Shown here: positions 41,647 to 50,246 of the stretch, piece after piece
Position numbering within the stretch: position 1 is the stretch's first letter
Layout of the letters: the number at the start of each line of letters is the position of its first letter
From: Geodermatophilus tzadiensis
GTDB lineage: Bacteria > Actinomycetota > Actinomycetes > Mycobacteriales > Geodermatophilaceae
NCBI RefSeq assembly: GCF_003002915.1
Contig: NZ_PVTG01000003.1
Location: 248,001 to 312,000 of the forward strand
Direction: 5' to 3'
Length of the DNA stretch: 64,000 nucleotides
The notes under the pieces: generated by a model
Told to the model about the DNA's origin: nothing
The model's input: only the letters and a program-made list of their open reading frames with translations
Database searches by the model: none
Program-made: the position numbers and the translations under genes

Positions 41647-42411
41647 GTGCAGGTACTGGTCACCGGAGGCAGTGGTCAGCTCGGCCGCGCGCTGGTCCCC
41701 GCGCTGCAGGCAGCCGGGCACCAGGTGCGGCAGATGTCGCGTCGCGGGACGGGTCCGGGCGGGGTCCGCGGCGACCTCGCGACCGGGCGCGACCTGGCGG
41801 CGGCGGTGGGCGGGTCGGAGCTGGTCGTGCACGCGGCCAGCGACCCGCGCGGCGACCCGTGGCAGGTCGACGTCGCCGGCACCCGCCGGCTGGTGCAGGC
41901 GGTCGACCGCGACCGGCTGCAGCACCTGGTCTACGTCTCGATCGTCGGCGTCGACCGGGTGCCCTTCGGCTACTACCGCGCCAAGTTCGCCGCCGAGCAG
42001 GTGCTGCTGGCCTCGGGGCTCCCGGTGACGCTGGCGCGCATCACCCAGTTCCACCCGTTCATCGACGAGATGCTGGCCACCGCGCGCCGCGGGCCGGTGC
42101 TGCCGGTGCCGATGGGCTGGCAGGCCGCCCCGGTCGACGTCGCCGAGGCCGCCGGCTTCCTCACCGAGGTGGCCGGCGGGCCGCCGGTGGGCGACGTCGT
42201 CGAGTTCGGCGGGCCGGAGGCGCTGTCCGCGGCCGACCTGGCCCGGGCGTGGGCGGCCGCGCGCGAGCCGAACGTCCACGTGGTGTCCACCCCGCTGCCC
42301 GGCAAGCTCAGCGCCGCCTTCCGCGAGGGGAGCGTGCTGCCCTCCGCGCGGGCCGCCCGCGGCCGGCGCACCTACGCCGAGCACCTCCGCGGCCAGCACC
42401 TCTCCGCCTAG
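41647..42411 (+). CDS. NAD(P)H-binding atypical SDR
   Basis: 254 residues from GTG 41647. The Rossmann motif VLVTGGSGQLGRALVPAL starts at residue 3; later VVHAASDPRG, VYVSIVGVDRVPFGYYRAK and VTLARITQFHPFIDEM are typical of the atypical NmrA-like/complex I 39 kDa-like SDRs. It may act as a redox sensor or nucleoside-sugar/quinone reductase; role unknown. Divergent from the HTH-MurA gene, perhaps co-regulated with it. Confidence 0.75.
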   Translation: MQVLVTGGSGQLGRALVPALQAAGHQVRQMSRRGTGPGGVRGDLATGRDLAAAVGGSELVVHAASDPRGDPWQVDVAGTRRLVQAVDRDRLQHLVYVSIVGVDRVPFGYYRAKFAAEQVLLASGLPVTLARITQFHPFIDEMLATARRGPVLPVPMGWQAAPVDVAEAAGFLTEVAGGPPVGDVVEFGGPEALSAADLARAWAAAREPNVHVVSTPLPGKLSAAFREGSVLPSARAARGRRTYAEHLRGQHLSA

Positions 42412-42502
42412 GGACCGGGCCGTTCCTGCCGATCTCCGCGCCGCGGCTGCCACGTCCGGCAACCGCCGGCACCGGGCGGCCGGCGGTCCCTAGGGTCCGG
42501 GT

Positions 42503-43528
42503 GTGACCCGTTCCCCTGCCGTGCCGGTGCTGGCCGCCGTCGTCGTCACCGTGCTGGCCTGGGCGTCGGCGTTCATCGGCATCCGCGCGGTGGGGCAGGA
42601 CCTCTCGCCCGGCGCGCTGGCACTGGGCCGGCTGCTGGTCGGGACGGCGGTGCTCGCGCTGCTGTCGCTGGGGCGCGGCTGGGTGGCCCCGACGCGGCGC
42701 GAGTGGGCACTGCTGGTGCTGTGCGGGGTGGGCTGGTTCGGCGTCTACAACGTCGCGCTCAACGCCGCCGAGCAGCACCTCGACGCCGGGACGACGGCGA
42801 TGCTGGTCAACACCGGGCCGATCCTCATCGCCGTGCTCGCCGGCCTGGTGCTCGGCGAGGGCTTCCCCGGCCGGCTGGTCGCCGGGCTGGTCGTCGCCTT
42901 CGCCGGGGTGCTGCTCATCGGCGTCGCCGGCCGGGACGGCCGCACCGACGTGCTCGGCGTCGTGCTGTGCCTGCTCGCCGCGGTGACCTACGCGGTGGGC
43001 GTGGTGGCGCAGAAGCCGGTGCTGCGCCGGCTGCCGCCGCTGCAGGTGACGCTGACGGCCTGCGCGGTCGGGGCGGTGTGCTGCCTGCCGTGGTCGGGGG
43101 CGCTGGCGGCCGAGCTGGCCGTCGCCCCGGCGTCGTCGGTCCTCGGCACGGTCTACCTCGGCGTGGTGCCGACGGCGCTGGCCTTCAGCACCTGGGCGTA
43201 CGCGCTGGCGCGGGTCCCGGCGGGCCGGCTGGGCGTCACCACCTACCTCGTGCCGCCGCTGGTGGTGCTGCTGTCGTGGCTGCTGCTCGACGAGGTGCCG
43301 CCCGCGCCGGCCGTGGCCGGGGGCGCGGTGTGCCTGGCCGGGGTGGCGCTGGCCCGCAGCCGCGGCCGGGTGCGCCCGGCGGCAGCCCGGGGAGCGGCCG
43401 GGACGGCCCCCGTGCAGGGGACCGACGCGGGCCTCCCCGCGGCCGGGGCGCGGAGGTCCTTCCTCAGAGGTAGGCGCGCGGGTCCACCGCGGGCGGCAGC
43501 TCGCCGGGCACGATCCGCCGCCCGGTGA
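42503..43528 (+). CDS. EamA/DMT-family transporter with repeat-derived C-terminal tail
   Basis: 341 residues from GTG 42503, with TAGGGT six bases before the GTG (leaderless). Ten hydrophobic helices in two EamA halves (second from about residue 148). Family members export small metabolites or amino acids. After helix 10 (ends ~ residue 285) the frame runs through palindrome copy F and into the opposite-strand gene, ending 65 bases inside it. The last ~40 Arg/Ala/Pro-rich residues are therefore unlikely to be an original part of the transporter. Confidence 0.85.
   Translation: MTRSPAVPVLAAVVVTVLAWASAFIGIRAVGQDLSPGALALGRLLVGTAVLALLSLGRGWVAPTRREWALLVLCGVGWFGVYNVALNAAEQHLDAGTTAMLVNTGPILIAVLAGLVLGEGFPGRLVAGLVVAFAGVLLIGVAGRDGRTDVLGVVLCLLAAVTYAVGVVAQKPVLRRLPPLQVTLTACAVGAVCCLPWSGALAAELAVAPASSVLGTVYLGVVPTALAFSTWAYALARVPAGRLGVTTYLVPPLVVLLSWLLLDEVPPAPAVAGGAVCLAGVALARSRGRVRPAAARGAAGTAPVQGTDAGLPAAGARRSFLRGRRAGPPRAAARRARSAAR
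43405..43459 (-). repeat. Stop-proximal palindromic element, copy F (degenerate, after FMN-binding protein gene)
   Basis: Minus strand: GGACC begins four bases after the TGA of the FMN-binding protein gene. Outer arms CCTCCGCGC and GCACGGGGG pair with one mismatch and one wobble. The inner part is more diverged than in other copies. It is read through as the C-terminus of the EamA transporter on the plus strand. Confidence 0.65.
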
Positions 43529-43910
43529 CGGACGTCGGGATCAGCCGCAGCCACCGCCCGTGCTCGCCCGGTGCCCACGGCTGCACGCCGGTGGCCTCGG
43601 TGCGGGCCACCAGGTCGGCGCGGTGGCCGGGACCGACCTCCTCGGCGACGCCGCGGACCAGCACGCTCCAGCCGCTGCGGGTGCGCCGGTCGATCTCGTC
43701 GACCTCGAAGGTGACGTTGGCGTGGTCGGCGGCGGCCAGCTTGGTGCCCGGCGCGGTGCGGATGACGATCGTCGTCCCGTCGACCGCGTAGTTGACCGGG
43801 AACACCAGCGGGTGGTGCTCGGCGTTGACGGCGAGCCGGCCGATCTCCTGGGTGGCGAGCAGCCGGGAGCACTCGTCGGCGGAGAGCTCCTCCATCGTGG
43901 GTCCGGTCAT
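43464..43910 (-). CDS. Pyridoxamine 5'-phosphate oxidase-like FMN-binding protein
   Basis: 148 residues. It has the split-barrel pattern LLATQEIGRLAVNAEHHPLVFPVNYAVDGTTIVIRTAPGTK (about 18-58), then VTFEVDEIDRRTRSGWSVLVRG. These match the PNPOx-like FMN/F420-binding group common in actinobacteria, often linked to redox or nitroaromatic/F420 metabolism. Substrate unknown. The end overlaps the EamA gene by 65 bases on the other strand. Confidence 0.8.
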   Translation of the reverse strand: MTGPTMEELSADECSRLLATQEIGRLAVNAEHHPLVFPVNYAVDGTTIVIRTAPGTKLAAADHANVTFEVDEIDRRTRSGWSVLVRGVAEEVGPGHRADLVARTEATGVQPWAPGEHGRWLRLIPTSVTGRRIVPGELPPAVDPRAYL

Positions 43911-43950
43911 GCGCCCATCGTGGCCGGGGCGCGGGACGACCGCGACCGGG

Positions 43951-44805
43951 TCAGCGGCGGCGGGGGCCGGCCCAGGGGTCGTCGGGGTCGAGGTCGTCGT
44001 CGGCGTGGTCGTCGGCGAGGTCGTCGTGCGGGTCGGCCGGCGGCGGCGCGGCGGGGGAGCGTCCCGGGGCGGGCTCGGCCCGGCGGGCGAGGGCCTGCAG
44101 GGCGTCGTCGCGCTCGGCCTCCCGGCGGACCCGCGCCGCCCGCTCCCGCTCGCGCTCCGCGGCGCGCAGCTGGCGGCGGGTGGGCCGGCCGGTCGCGGGC
44201 TCCTCGCGGGTGCGGGTGAGCCGCCACAGCGCGGGCCCGGTCAGCGCCAGGCCGATCGGGACCACGTAGGCCGCGACCCGCTCGGTGCCGCCCGCGCCGA
44301 GCAGCCCGACCACCCCGGCGCCGTAGAAGACCGTCGTCGCGGCGCCGAGCAGGCCCAGCAGCGCCAGCGTCGTCCCCACCGCCTCCGACCACGGGCGGAC
44401 GGCGTAGGCCAGCGCGACCAGACCGGCCGCCCCGCCGACGAGGTACAGGGCGGCGCCGGCGGTGTGCAGGCTCGGCGAGGTCAGCCGGGGGAAGACGCCC
44501 ACCAGCAGGACGCCGAGCGCGGCCGCGCCCAGCAGCGCGACCGCGGGGCGGGCCGCCCGGCCGCGCAGCGCCGGCAGCAGCGCCACCGCGCCGGCGCCGA
44601 TGAGCCCGGCCTGCACGACGAACGAGGCGTTCATCAGCGTGTGCCCGGGCCAGGTGACGTCGCCGAGGGCGCTGATGGTGTCGGCCGACCGCGAGTAGGG
44701 CAGCCCGGCGCGGAGCTGCACGACCGTCTCGACGACGAAGAACTGCAGGGTCAGCACCCAGGCGAGCGCGCCCCAGGCGATCCGTCTCATCGGCACACGC
44801 CCCAT
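43951..44805 (-). CDS. DUF998 membrane protein
   Basis: 284 residues from GTG or ATG near 44805 (an internal ATG five codons in is equally possible). Six hydrophobic helices in the first ~190 residues with the DUF998-like start WVLTLQFFVVETVVQLRAGLPYSRSADTISALGD. A cytoplasmic-looking tail (from ~195) is first Arg/Glu-rich and likely helical, then Asp/Pro-rich. Function unknown. It ends 40 bases from the FMN-binding protein gene. Confidence 0.75.
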   Translation of the reverse strand: MGRVPMRRIAWGALAWVLTLQFFVVETVVQLRAGLPYSRSADTISALGDVTWPGHTLMNASFVVQAGLIGAGAVALLPALRGRAARPAVALLGAAALGVLLVGVFPRLTSPSLHTAGAALYLVGGAAGLVALAYAVRPWSEAVGTTLALLGLLGAATTVFYGAGVVGLLGAGGTERVAAYVVPIGLALTGPALWRLTRTREEPATGRPTRRQLRAAERERERAARVRREAERDDALQALARRAEPAPGRSPAAPPPADPHDDLADDHADDDLDPDDPWAGPRRR

Positions 44806-44836
44806 GGTCCCAGCCCCCCGGGCCGGCCGGCCGCGA

Positions 44837-45274
44837 TCAGGGGAGGTGGGCGAGGAGGGCGGCGTGCTGGGCGGGGCTCAGGTAGGAGGGGTTGCCGCCG
44901 GCGGGCACCCGGAGCACCTCGGCGTCGGCGAACCCGGGGTCGGCCAGCAGGTCGGCGCGCGGTACCGGCTCGGCCAGCAGGGTCAGCCGCACGTGCACCA
45001 GCGGCCCGCTCCCGTCCTCGCCGACCTCGCCCGCGACCACCCCGGTGGCGTGCACGCCCGGGCGGTCGCGGCCGGAGAGCCACAGCAGGCAGGGGTCCCC
45101 GGGCGCGACCAGCCCGAGCCGGTAGGACCGGTACAGGCAGCGGCTGACCGTCCGCTCCTCGCCGGGCCGCCACCCGGGGACGACGGCCGAGGGCGGGCGC
45201 GCGGTCTTCACCACCCAGCAGGCGACGTCGGCGGGCTGCAGGCGGGTCACCGGCCCATCCCACCAGCAGGGCAC
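44837..45274 (-). CDS. EVE/PUA-like domain protein
   Basis: 145 residues from GTG 45274, or 137 from GTG 45250 (VTRLQPADVACWVVK), which begins closer to the domain. WVVKTA, then YRLGLVAPGDPCLLWLSG and GVHATGVV follow the EVE-domain pattern, a fold that binds modified bases or nucleic acids. No fused partner domain. Role unknown; its start lies only 14-38 bases from the divergent MFS gene. Confidence 0.55.
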   Translation of the reverse strand: MPCWWDGPVTRLQPADVACWVVKTARPPSAVVPGWRPGEERTVSRCLYRSYRLGLVAPGDPCLLWLSGRDRPGVHATGVVAGEVGEDGSGPLVHVRLTLLAEPVPRADLLADPGFADAEVLRVPAGGNPSYLSPAQHAALLAHLP

Positions 45275-45288
45275 GATGGCCGCGTGCC

Positions 45289-46539
45289 GTGCCCCGACCG
45301 CCGACCCCGTCCGCGGCGCTGAGCGGCGCGGACCGGCTGCCGCGGGGGCACCGCGCCGGGGAGCCGGGGCTGCGCCGCGCGTCGACGGCGGTCTTCCTCG
45401 CCGGGCTGGCCGTCTTCGCCGTCCTCTACGCCCCGCAGGCCCTGCTGCCCGAGCTGACCCGTGCCTTCGCCGTCACCCCGGCCGCCGCGACGCTGTCGGT
45501 CTCCGGGGCGACGGCGGGGCTCGCCGTGGGCCTGCTGGTGCTGGGGCCGCTGTCGGACCGCGTCGGGCGCACCGCCGTCCTGCGCGCGGCGCTGGCCGCG
45601 GCCACCGTGCTGGCGGTGCTCCTGGCACTGGTGCCGGCGTGGGAGCCGCTGCTGGTGCTGCGCGTGCTGCAGGGGTTCGCGCTGGCCGGGCTGCCCGCCG
45701 TCGGGGTGGCCTACCTGCGGGAGGAGCTCGACGCCTCGGTGAGCTCGCGGGCCATCGGGCTGTTCGTCGGCGGCACGGCGATCGGCGGCCTCAGCGGCCG
45801 GCTGCTGGCCGGGGCGCTGGCCGACCTGGGCGGCTGGCGCGCGGCGCTCGGTGCGACCGCCGGGCTGGCGGTGGCCTGCACGGCCGCGGTCTGGCTGCTG
45901 CTGCCGGCGTCGCGGCGCTTCGTGCCGGTGCCCCGCGGGACGCCGGTGCTTCAGCAGCTGGCCCGCGGCGTCGGCGACCCGGTGCTGCTGGGCCTCTACG
46001 GGCTGGCCGCGCTGCTCATGGGCGGCTTCGTCGCGGTCTACAACGCGGGCACCTTCCGGCTGGAGGCGCCGCCGTACGGGCTCTCGCCGGCGCTGGCCGG
46101 GCTGGTCTTCCTCACCTACCTGCTCGGCTCGGTGAGCTCCCCGGTGGCCGGTGCGCTCGCCGAGCGGGTGGGCCGGCGGGTCGTCGTCCCGGTGGCGATC
46201 GTGCTCACCGGCGGCGGGCTGCTGCTGACGCTGGCCGAGCCGCTGGGGGTCTTCGTCGCGGGGCTGGCGGTGCTCACCGTGGGCTTCTTCGCCGCGCACG
46301 GGGTGGCCAGCGGGTGGGTGGCGGCACGGGCGGCGCTGGGGGAGCGGCCGGTCGGGCAGGCCGCCTCGCTGTACTCGTTCTGGTACTACGTCGGCTCGTC
46401 GGTGGGCGGCACCGTGGCCGGCCGGGCGTGGGCGGACGCTGGCTGGCCGGGCGCGGCCGCCGTCGCCGGCACCGGCATTGCCGGGGCGCTGGTGCTCGCG
46501 CTGCTGCTCGGTCGCAGCCGCCGCCTGCCGGGCCGCTGA
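45289..46539 (+). CDS. MFS transporter
   Basis: 416 residues from GTG 45289. Twelve hydrophobic helices from residue ~32, with the MFS loop motif GPLSDRVGRTAVLR between helices 2 and 3 and a second-half copy LAERVGRRVVVPVA. It resembles the YnfM-like exporters. Only 14 bases separate its start from the divergent gene start, so either start may be internal. The first 30 residues are Arg/Pro-rich. Confidence 0.85.
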   Translation: MPRPPTPSAALSGADRLPRGHRAGEPGLRRASTAVFLAGLAVFAVLYAPQALLPELTRAFAVTPAAATLSVSGATAGLAVGLLVLGPLSDRVGRTAVLRAALAAATVLAVLLALVPAWEPLLVLRVLQGFALAGLPAVGVAYLREELDASVSSRAIGLFVGGTAIGGLSGRLLAGALADLGGWRAALGATAGLAVACTAAVWLLLPASRRFVPVPRGTPVLQQLARGVGDPVLLGLYGLAALLMGGFVAVYNAGTFRLEAPPYGLSPALAGLVFLTYLLGSVSSPVAGALAERVGRRVVVPVAIVLTGGGLLLTLAEPLGVFVAGLAVLTVGFFAAHGVASGWVAARAALGERPVGQAASLYSFWYYVGSSVGGTVAGRAWADAGWPGAAAVAGTGIAGALVLALLLGRSRRLPGR

Positions 46540-46597
46540 CCGCGCGCGGGCGGGCGCCGGACCGCCGTCCGGAGCCCGCCCGGTGACATGCCGGAAC

Positions 46598-46654
46598 GGC
46601 CTCCCTGCAGGGGGCCCGCCGCGAGCGTGCGAGCGGTGGGGGGCAGGGAGGTCC
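46598..46654 (-). repeat. Stop-proximal palindromic element, copy G (after small acidic protein gene)
   Basis: Minus strand: GGACC begins five bases after the TAG stop. Outer stem CCTCCCTGC/GCAGGGAGG is a perfect 9 bp; inner stem CCCACC/GGCGGG has one mismatch; the loop is close to that of copies C and H. It lies between convergent genes. Confidence 0.9.
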
Positions 46655-46659
46655 TCCTC

Positions 46660-46863
46660 CTAGTCCGTGGCGGCGTGGAACTCCGCGCCGGCCGGGTCGG
46701 CGTCGTCGGAGCCGACGGCCTGCCGCTCCTGCTCGGTGCGGTGCTGCAGCGCGTCGTCGCTCGGCCGCGGGTCGGCCTTGCCGTGCTCCTGGCGCGTCCT
46801 GGGTGCCGACTCCTCGGTGTCCATGACGTCGTCGAGGGTCGGGCGGTCGGGTGGGGTGGTCAT
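46660..46863 (-). CDS. Small acidic disordered protein (67 aa)
   Basis: 67 residues from ATG 46863 with GGAGGA six bases upstream. It is rich in Asp, Glu, Pro and Thr (TLDDVMDTEESAPR, then QEHGKADPRPSDD), with no hydrophobic core, so probably unfolded. Composition and a sigma-B-like promoter upstream recall small general-stress proteins; function unknown. Ends in the stop-proximal palindrome copy G. Confidence 0.6.
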   Translation of the reverse strand: MTTPPDRPTLDDVMDTEESAPRTRQEHGKADPRPSDDALQHRTEQERQAVGSDDADPAGAEFHAATD

Positions 46864-46898
46864 CGCGGTCCTCCGTGGTCGGGTGTCCACGGGAGCCC

Positions 46899-46923
46899 AT
46901 AGCCGTCCCGTGACGGGGGAAAC
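46899..46923 (-). promoter_or_regulatory. Sigma-B-like promoter for the small acidic protein
   Basis: On the minus strand GTTT (complement of 46920-46923), 15 bases, then GGCTAT (complement of 46899-46904) resembles the GTTT-N14-18-GGGTAT stress-sigma consensus with one mismatch. Predicted leader is about 30 bases. Confidence 0.5.
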
Positions 46924-46926
46924 CCG

Positions 46927-47223
46927 TCAGCGCTGCTGGAGCGAGCCCGCCGGCAGCCAGGCCTCGACGAGCACCGGCCCGTGCGGTCCGGGGACGGCGT
47001 AGGCGACGCGGCCCTGCCAGCCCTCCGGCCGCTGGCGCCACTCGACGAGCAGCCCGGGCACCGTGCCGGGTGCGCCGGGCGGGGCGTGCACCCAGCAGTG
47101 CCGGCCGGTCCCGTCCTCCCGCCGCGGAGGCGGGTCGGCCGCCGGCCCGGGGACGGGTGCCGGTCGGACGCCGGAGTCGGCGGCCCGCTCGCCCAGCGAC
47201 GGCCGTGACCTGCCCCGGTGCAT
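46927..47223 (-). CDS. Hypothetical protein (98 aa)
   Basis: 98 residues if started at ATG 47223; GTG four codons earlier is also possible. The first ~45 residues are Arg/Pro-rich. The last ~55 look globular with several Trp (HCWVHAPPGAPG, VEWRQRPEGWQGRVAY) and a VLVEAWLPAGSL end. No family recognised. RBS weak. It precedes the small acidic protein gene on the same strand. Confidence 0.5.
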   Translation of the reverse strand: MHRGRSRPSLGERAADSGVRPAPVPGPAADPPPRREDGTGRHCWVHAPPGAPGTVPGLLVEWRQRPEGWQGRVAYAVPGPHGPVLVEAWLPAGSLQQR

Positions 47224-47336
47224 CCCGCCAGCCACCCCGGCAGTCTGGCACGCCCGTCGAACACGCGTTCGACGCGACGGCCCTGTCGAGCCGCGACCGG
47301 CGCGGGCCCGCGGAGGGACCACGCCGGTCGTGCGTC

Positions 47337-49226
47337 TCACCCCGTGCGGGCCTCGCCGCCGGGCTGCTCGCCGAGGGCGTCCTCCTCCGGGTCGCTGGTA
47401 CGGGTCACGCCCTCGCCCAGCGTCCGGGCCACCTCCTGCAGCAGCGGGTGCGCCGGCAGGTCCTCGACCGGCACCGGCAGCGGCAGCGACCAGTTGGGCC
47501 GGTCGGTGGTGCCGGGCACGTTGGGCCGGCGCCGCTCGGCGACGGCGTCGTCGAGGGTGGCCGACAGCAGCAGCGACGGCGCCCGGGCCAGCAGCTCGTG
47601 CGCCCGCCTCACCGCCGTCTCCGGCCTGGCGTTCCTCCGCACGCCCGGCAGCCGCTCCAGCAGCGACCGCCGGCCGCGCTCGAGCTCCTCGTCGGTGCCC
47701 GTGCCGTACCGCCGCTGCTCCTCGAGGTCGGCGCCGCTCCACAGGCCGGCCACCGTGGGCAGGTCGTGCGTGGTGATCGCGGCCATCGCCTCGGCGGGCC
47801 ACTCGGTGGGGTCGTCGTCCTCGAACCACAGCAGCCGGTAGCTGAGGATGCCGTGCTCGGCCATGGCCTCGCGGACGCCGTCCTCGACGGTGCCCAGGTC
47901 CTCGCCCACGACGACGGCCTGCGCCCGGTGGCTCTCCAGCGCGACGATGTCGAGCAGGTCCTCGGCCGGGTAGCGGACGTAGGCGCCGTCGGCCGCGCTG
48001 CCGCCGGTGGGCACCCACCACAGCCGGAACAGGCCCATGACGTGGTCGATGCGCAGCCCGCCGGCGCCGGCCATGGTGGCGCGGATGGACTCGACGAACG
48101 GCTCGTAGTCCGCCTCCTGCAGGCGCCAGGGCACCAGCGGCGGGGAGCCCCAGTCCTGGCCCTGCGCGTTGAACTCGTCGGGCGGGGCGCCGACCGTGGC
48201 GCCCTGGGCGAGCACGCCCTGCCAGGTCCAGGCGTCGGCGCCGCCGCCGGCCACGCCGATCGGCAGGTCCTGGATGACGGTCATGCCCTCGGTGGCCCGC
48301 TCGAGCTGCCGCGACAGGCACCACTGCAGCCAGGCGTGGAAGGCGACGTCGCGCTCGTGCTCGGCGACGAAGCGGCCGACGGCCTCGCCGCGCGGGTCGC
48401 GCAGCTCCTCGGGCCACGTGTGCCAGTCGGGGCCGTGGACGTCGGCCAGCGCGCACCAGGTGGCCCAGTCCTGCAGCTTCTGCCCCTGGAACCACCACCA
48501 CTCGGGGAAGGCGGGCTCGTCGCGCCCGGCGGCGTCGAAGACGCGGCGCAGCGCCTCGCGCTTGCGGGCCCAGATCGCGTCGCGGTCGACCAGCTCGCCG
48601 TCGGACAGCGCGCGCCCGGCGTCGCCGTCGAGGTCGACGCGGTCGGCGCCGGGGACCTCCTCCACCCGCAGGTAGAGGGGGTTGCGGAAGCGGCGGGTGG
48701 CCGGCAGGTAGGGGCTGGCCTCCTGCTGCGGCGTGGGGGCGACGGCGTGCAACGGGTTGACCAGCACGAAGCCGGCGCCCTGGTCGGCGGCCATCTCGCG
48801 GACGGCGCGCAGGTCGGCGAGGTCGCCGATGCCCCAGCTGCCGCGGCTGCGGGTGGCGTAGAGCTGCACCGCCCAGCCCCAGGCGCGGTCCTCGGGCAGC
48901 CAGCACCGGCCGGGCGAGACGACCAGCCGGCGGCGCGGCCCGCCTGGCGCCTGCAGCCAGTGGTAGCCCAGCGGGAAGTCGTCGGGCAGCTCGCCGTCCA
49001 CGTGCCGGGTCGAGCCGTCCTCGAGGGTCACCTCGGCCTCGTCGACCTCGAGGACGTCGCCGGGTCGCGCGACGATGGGCGCCCGGTGCTCGAGGTCCTC
49101 CGGCGGCTCGCCGATCACCTCCCGCAGGCGCTCGATGGTGGCCTGGGCGACCTCGTGTTCCTCGTCCAGGGCGTCGAGCCAGGTGGCGTCGATGCCCCAC
49201 CGGTCGGTGTCGGGGGTGCGTGTCAC
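47337..49226 (-). CDS. malQ: 4-alpha-glucanotransferase (amylomaltase)
   Basis: 629 residues from GTG 49226, GGAGG upstream. GH77: the region VQLYATRSRGSWGIGDLADL, GFVLVNPLHAVAP, IQDLPIGVAGGGADAW, GGLRIDHVMGLFRLWWVP (nucleophile Asp), VVVGEDLGTVEDGVREAM (acid/base Glu) and TTHDLPTVAGLW (third Asp) are all present. It transfers glucan chains in glycogen or maltodextrin metabolism. Divergent from a MerR-type regulator with a strong operator between. Confidence 0.95.
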   Translation of the reverse strand: MTRTPDTDRWGIDATWLDALDEEHEVAQATIERLREVIGEPPEDLEHRAPIVARPGDVLEVDEAEVTLEDGSTRHVDGELPDDFPLGYHWLQAPGGPRRRLVVSPGRCWLPEDRAWGWAVQLYATRSRGSWGIGDLADLRAVREMAADQGAGFVLVNPLHAVAPTPQQEASPYLPATRRFRNPLYLRVEEVPGADRVDLDGDAGRALSDGELVDRDAIWARKREALRRVFDAAGRDEPAFPEWWWFQGQKLQDWATWCALADVHGPDWHTWPEELRDPRGEAVGRFVAEHERDVAFHAWLQWCLSRQLERATEGMTVIQDLPIGVAGGGADAWTWQGVLAQGATVGAPPDEFNAQGQDWGSPPLVPWRLQEADYEPFVESIRATMAGAGGLRIDHVMGLFRLWWVPTGGSAADGAYVRYPAEDLLDIVALESHRAQAVVVGEDLGTVEDGVREAMAEHGILSYRLLWFEDDDPTEWPAEAMAAITTHDLPTVAGLWSGADLEEQRRYGTGTDEELERGRRSLLERLPGVRRNARPETAVRRAHELLARAPSLLLSATLDDAVAERRRPNVPGTTDRPNWSLPLPVPVEDLPAHPLLQEVARTLGEGVTRTSDPEEDALGEQPGGEARTG

Positions 49227-49292
49227 CCCTCGATCCTCCGGGGCCGAGGGGGTGATCGCAGCAGGGGACGGAGTGGTGCCGCTTACGTCTGG

Positions 49293-49313
49293 ACCCTCCA
49301 GCGGGTGGAGGGT
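49293..49313 (+). promoter_or_regulatory. MerR-type operator
   Basis: ACCCTCCA (49293-49300) and TGGAGGGT (49306-49313) form a perfect 8-bp inverted repeat with a five-base spacer, the form typical of MerR-family operators. It is 14 bases before the MerR gene start and 66 bases before malQ on the other strand. Confidence 0.7.
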
Positions 49314-49327
49314 GCAGGGTCGGGCCC

Positions 49328-50242
49328 GTGGAGGGGGTCCTGCTGACCATCGGCGAGGTGGCCGCCCGGCTCGGCGTCCCGGTGCGCACCGTGCGGTTCT
49401 GGTCCGACGCCGGGCTGGTCGACCCGCCGGTCCGCTCGGCCGGCGGCTACCGGCTCTACGACGCCGCCGCCGTGGCCCGCCTGGACCTGGTGCACACCCT
49501 GCGCGGCCTCGGGCTCGGGCTGCCCGCCGTCCGCGAGCTGCTGGCCGCCCGCCGCACCGTGGCCGACGTCGCCGCCGAGCACGTGCGCGCCCTCGACGCC
49601 GAGATCCGCCTGCTGCGGCTGCGCCGGACGCTGCTGCAGGCCGTCGTGCACGCCGGCACCCCGACCGAGGAGATGAGGATCGTGTCCGACCTGGCCGCGC
49701 TGTCCGCCCGCGAGCGGCAGCGGATCGTCGACGCATTCGTCGACCGCGCCTTCGCCGGCCTGCCTGACGACGCCCCCGGCGCCGGGCTGGCCGCGCCCAT
49801 GCGCTCGCTGCCCGCCGAGCTGCCCGAGGAGCCGACCGCCGAGCAGGTGGCCGCCTGGCTGGAGCTGGCCCGCCTGGTCGCCGACGACGGGTTCGCGGCG
49901 CGGGTGCGCGAGATGGCGGTGGCCGGTGCCGGTGGCGGCCCGGAGGACCCCGACCCCGGGGTCGACGCCGGCCGCCTCCAGACGCTGGGCCGCGGCGCGC
50001 TCGCCGACGGCGTGCCGCCGGGCAGCCCCGCCGCGGAGGCGCTGGTGGCCGAGCTGCTCGACGACGGCCGGGAGGACGACCCGGGCCGCCGCGCCGCGCT
50101 CGCCGACCGGCTGGCCACCTTCACCGACGCCCGCGTCGAGCGGTACTGGCAGCTGCTCGGCGTGCTCCACGGCCGGCCGCCGTTCGAGCCGTCGGTGCCC
50201 GCGGTCGAGTGGTGGGTCGCCGCGCTGCGTGCGGCACCCTGA
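49328..50242 (+). CDS. MerR-family transcriptional regulator
   Basis: 304 residues from GTG 49328. N-terminal MerR winged helix (LTIGEVAARLGVPVRTVRFWSDAGLVDP, RSAGGYRLYD) and a coiled-coil-like segment (ALDAEIRLLRLRRTLLQAVVHA at about 89-110). The C-terminal ~180 residues form an unrecognised helical domain with an Asp/Glu-rich character, possibly ligand-binding. The operator just upstream suggests autoregulation; malQ may also be a target. The next gene begins four bases after its stop. Confidence 0.85.
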   Translation: MEGVLLTIGEVAARLGVPVRTVRFWSDAGLVDPPVRSAGGYRLYDAAAVARLDLVHTLRGLGLGLPAVRELLAARRTVADVAAEHVRALDAEIRLLRLRRTLLQAVVHAGTPTEEMRIVSDLAALSARERQRIVDAFVDRAFAGLPDDAPGAGLAAPMRSLPAELPEEPTAEQVAAWLELARLVADDGFAARVREMAVAGAGGGPEDPDPGVDAGRLQTLGRGALADGVPPGSPAAEALVAELLDDGREDDPGRRAALADRLATFTDARVERYWQLLGVLHGRPPFEPSVPAVEWWVAALRAAP

Positions 50243-50246
50243 GGCC

